Made by a program: the position numbers and the translations under genes
Notes under the pieces: generated by a model
Seen by the model: the letters and a program-made list of their open reading frames with translations, nothing else
Told to the model about the DNA's origin: nothing
Database searches by the model: none
Assembly: GCA_021786555.1 (NCBI GenBank)
Contig: JAJYNB010000297.1
Span: 1 to 6,300, forward strand
Reading direction: 5' to 3'
DNA: 6,300 bases
Source of the DNA: Bacillota bacterium
Lineage (GTDB): Bacteria > Bacillota > Desulfitobacteriia > Desulfitobacteriales > JAJXUE01
Shown: positions 6,296 through 6,300 of the stretch, one piece after another
Layout: each line of letters begins with the position of its first letter
Position numbering within the stretch: position 1 is the first letter of the stretch

Positions 6296-6300
6296 GAGTT

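Overview
The window (6300 bp) carries five protein genes, all on the minus strand, so the reading order of transcription is right to left. There is no convincing gene on the plus strand. Moderate GC with clear G-rich Shine-Dalgarno sites, ATG starts and the protein types suggest a Gram-positive, Clostridia-like (Firmicutes) bacterium or metagenome-assembled relative. That placement is inference from style only; no rRNA or marker gene is present.

Right edge (about 6187-6295): a non-coding stretch with four consecutive perfect inverted repeats. It resembles the palindromic end and structured RNA region of IS200/IS605-type elements, or a structured mRNA leader. Next come a tightly coupled pair: a 117-residue stand-alone SCP2-fold lipid/sterol-carrier-like protein (6163-5810), and four bases later an APC-superfamily amino-acid permease (5805-4519) whose ribosome site lies inside the last codons of the SCP2 gene.

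A 313-bp spacer (4518-4206) with a small palindrome separates this pair from a second group. This group is a 596-residue predicted (alpha/alpha)6-barrel glycoside hydrolase (4205-2415), a membrane-anchored M28-type zinc aminopeptidase (2290-1097), and an MFS transporter of the GPH/SLC45-like sugar type (1009 to beyond the left edge). The hydrolase has no visible signal peptide and the MFS protein looks like a sugar carrier, so import of an oligosaccharide or glycoside followed by cytoplasmic cleavage is a reasonable reading. The peptidase between them is markedly richer in GC than both neighbours and may have a separate origin.

The main points worth a second look are the stem-loop cluster at the right edge, the M28 peptidase whose zinc-ligand motifs are split by a predicted transmembrane hairpin, the SCP2-permease coupling, and the hydrolase whose family I cannot assign. 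I found no CRISPR array, tRNA, rRNA or complete insertion sequence.
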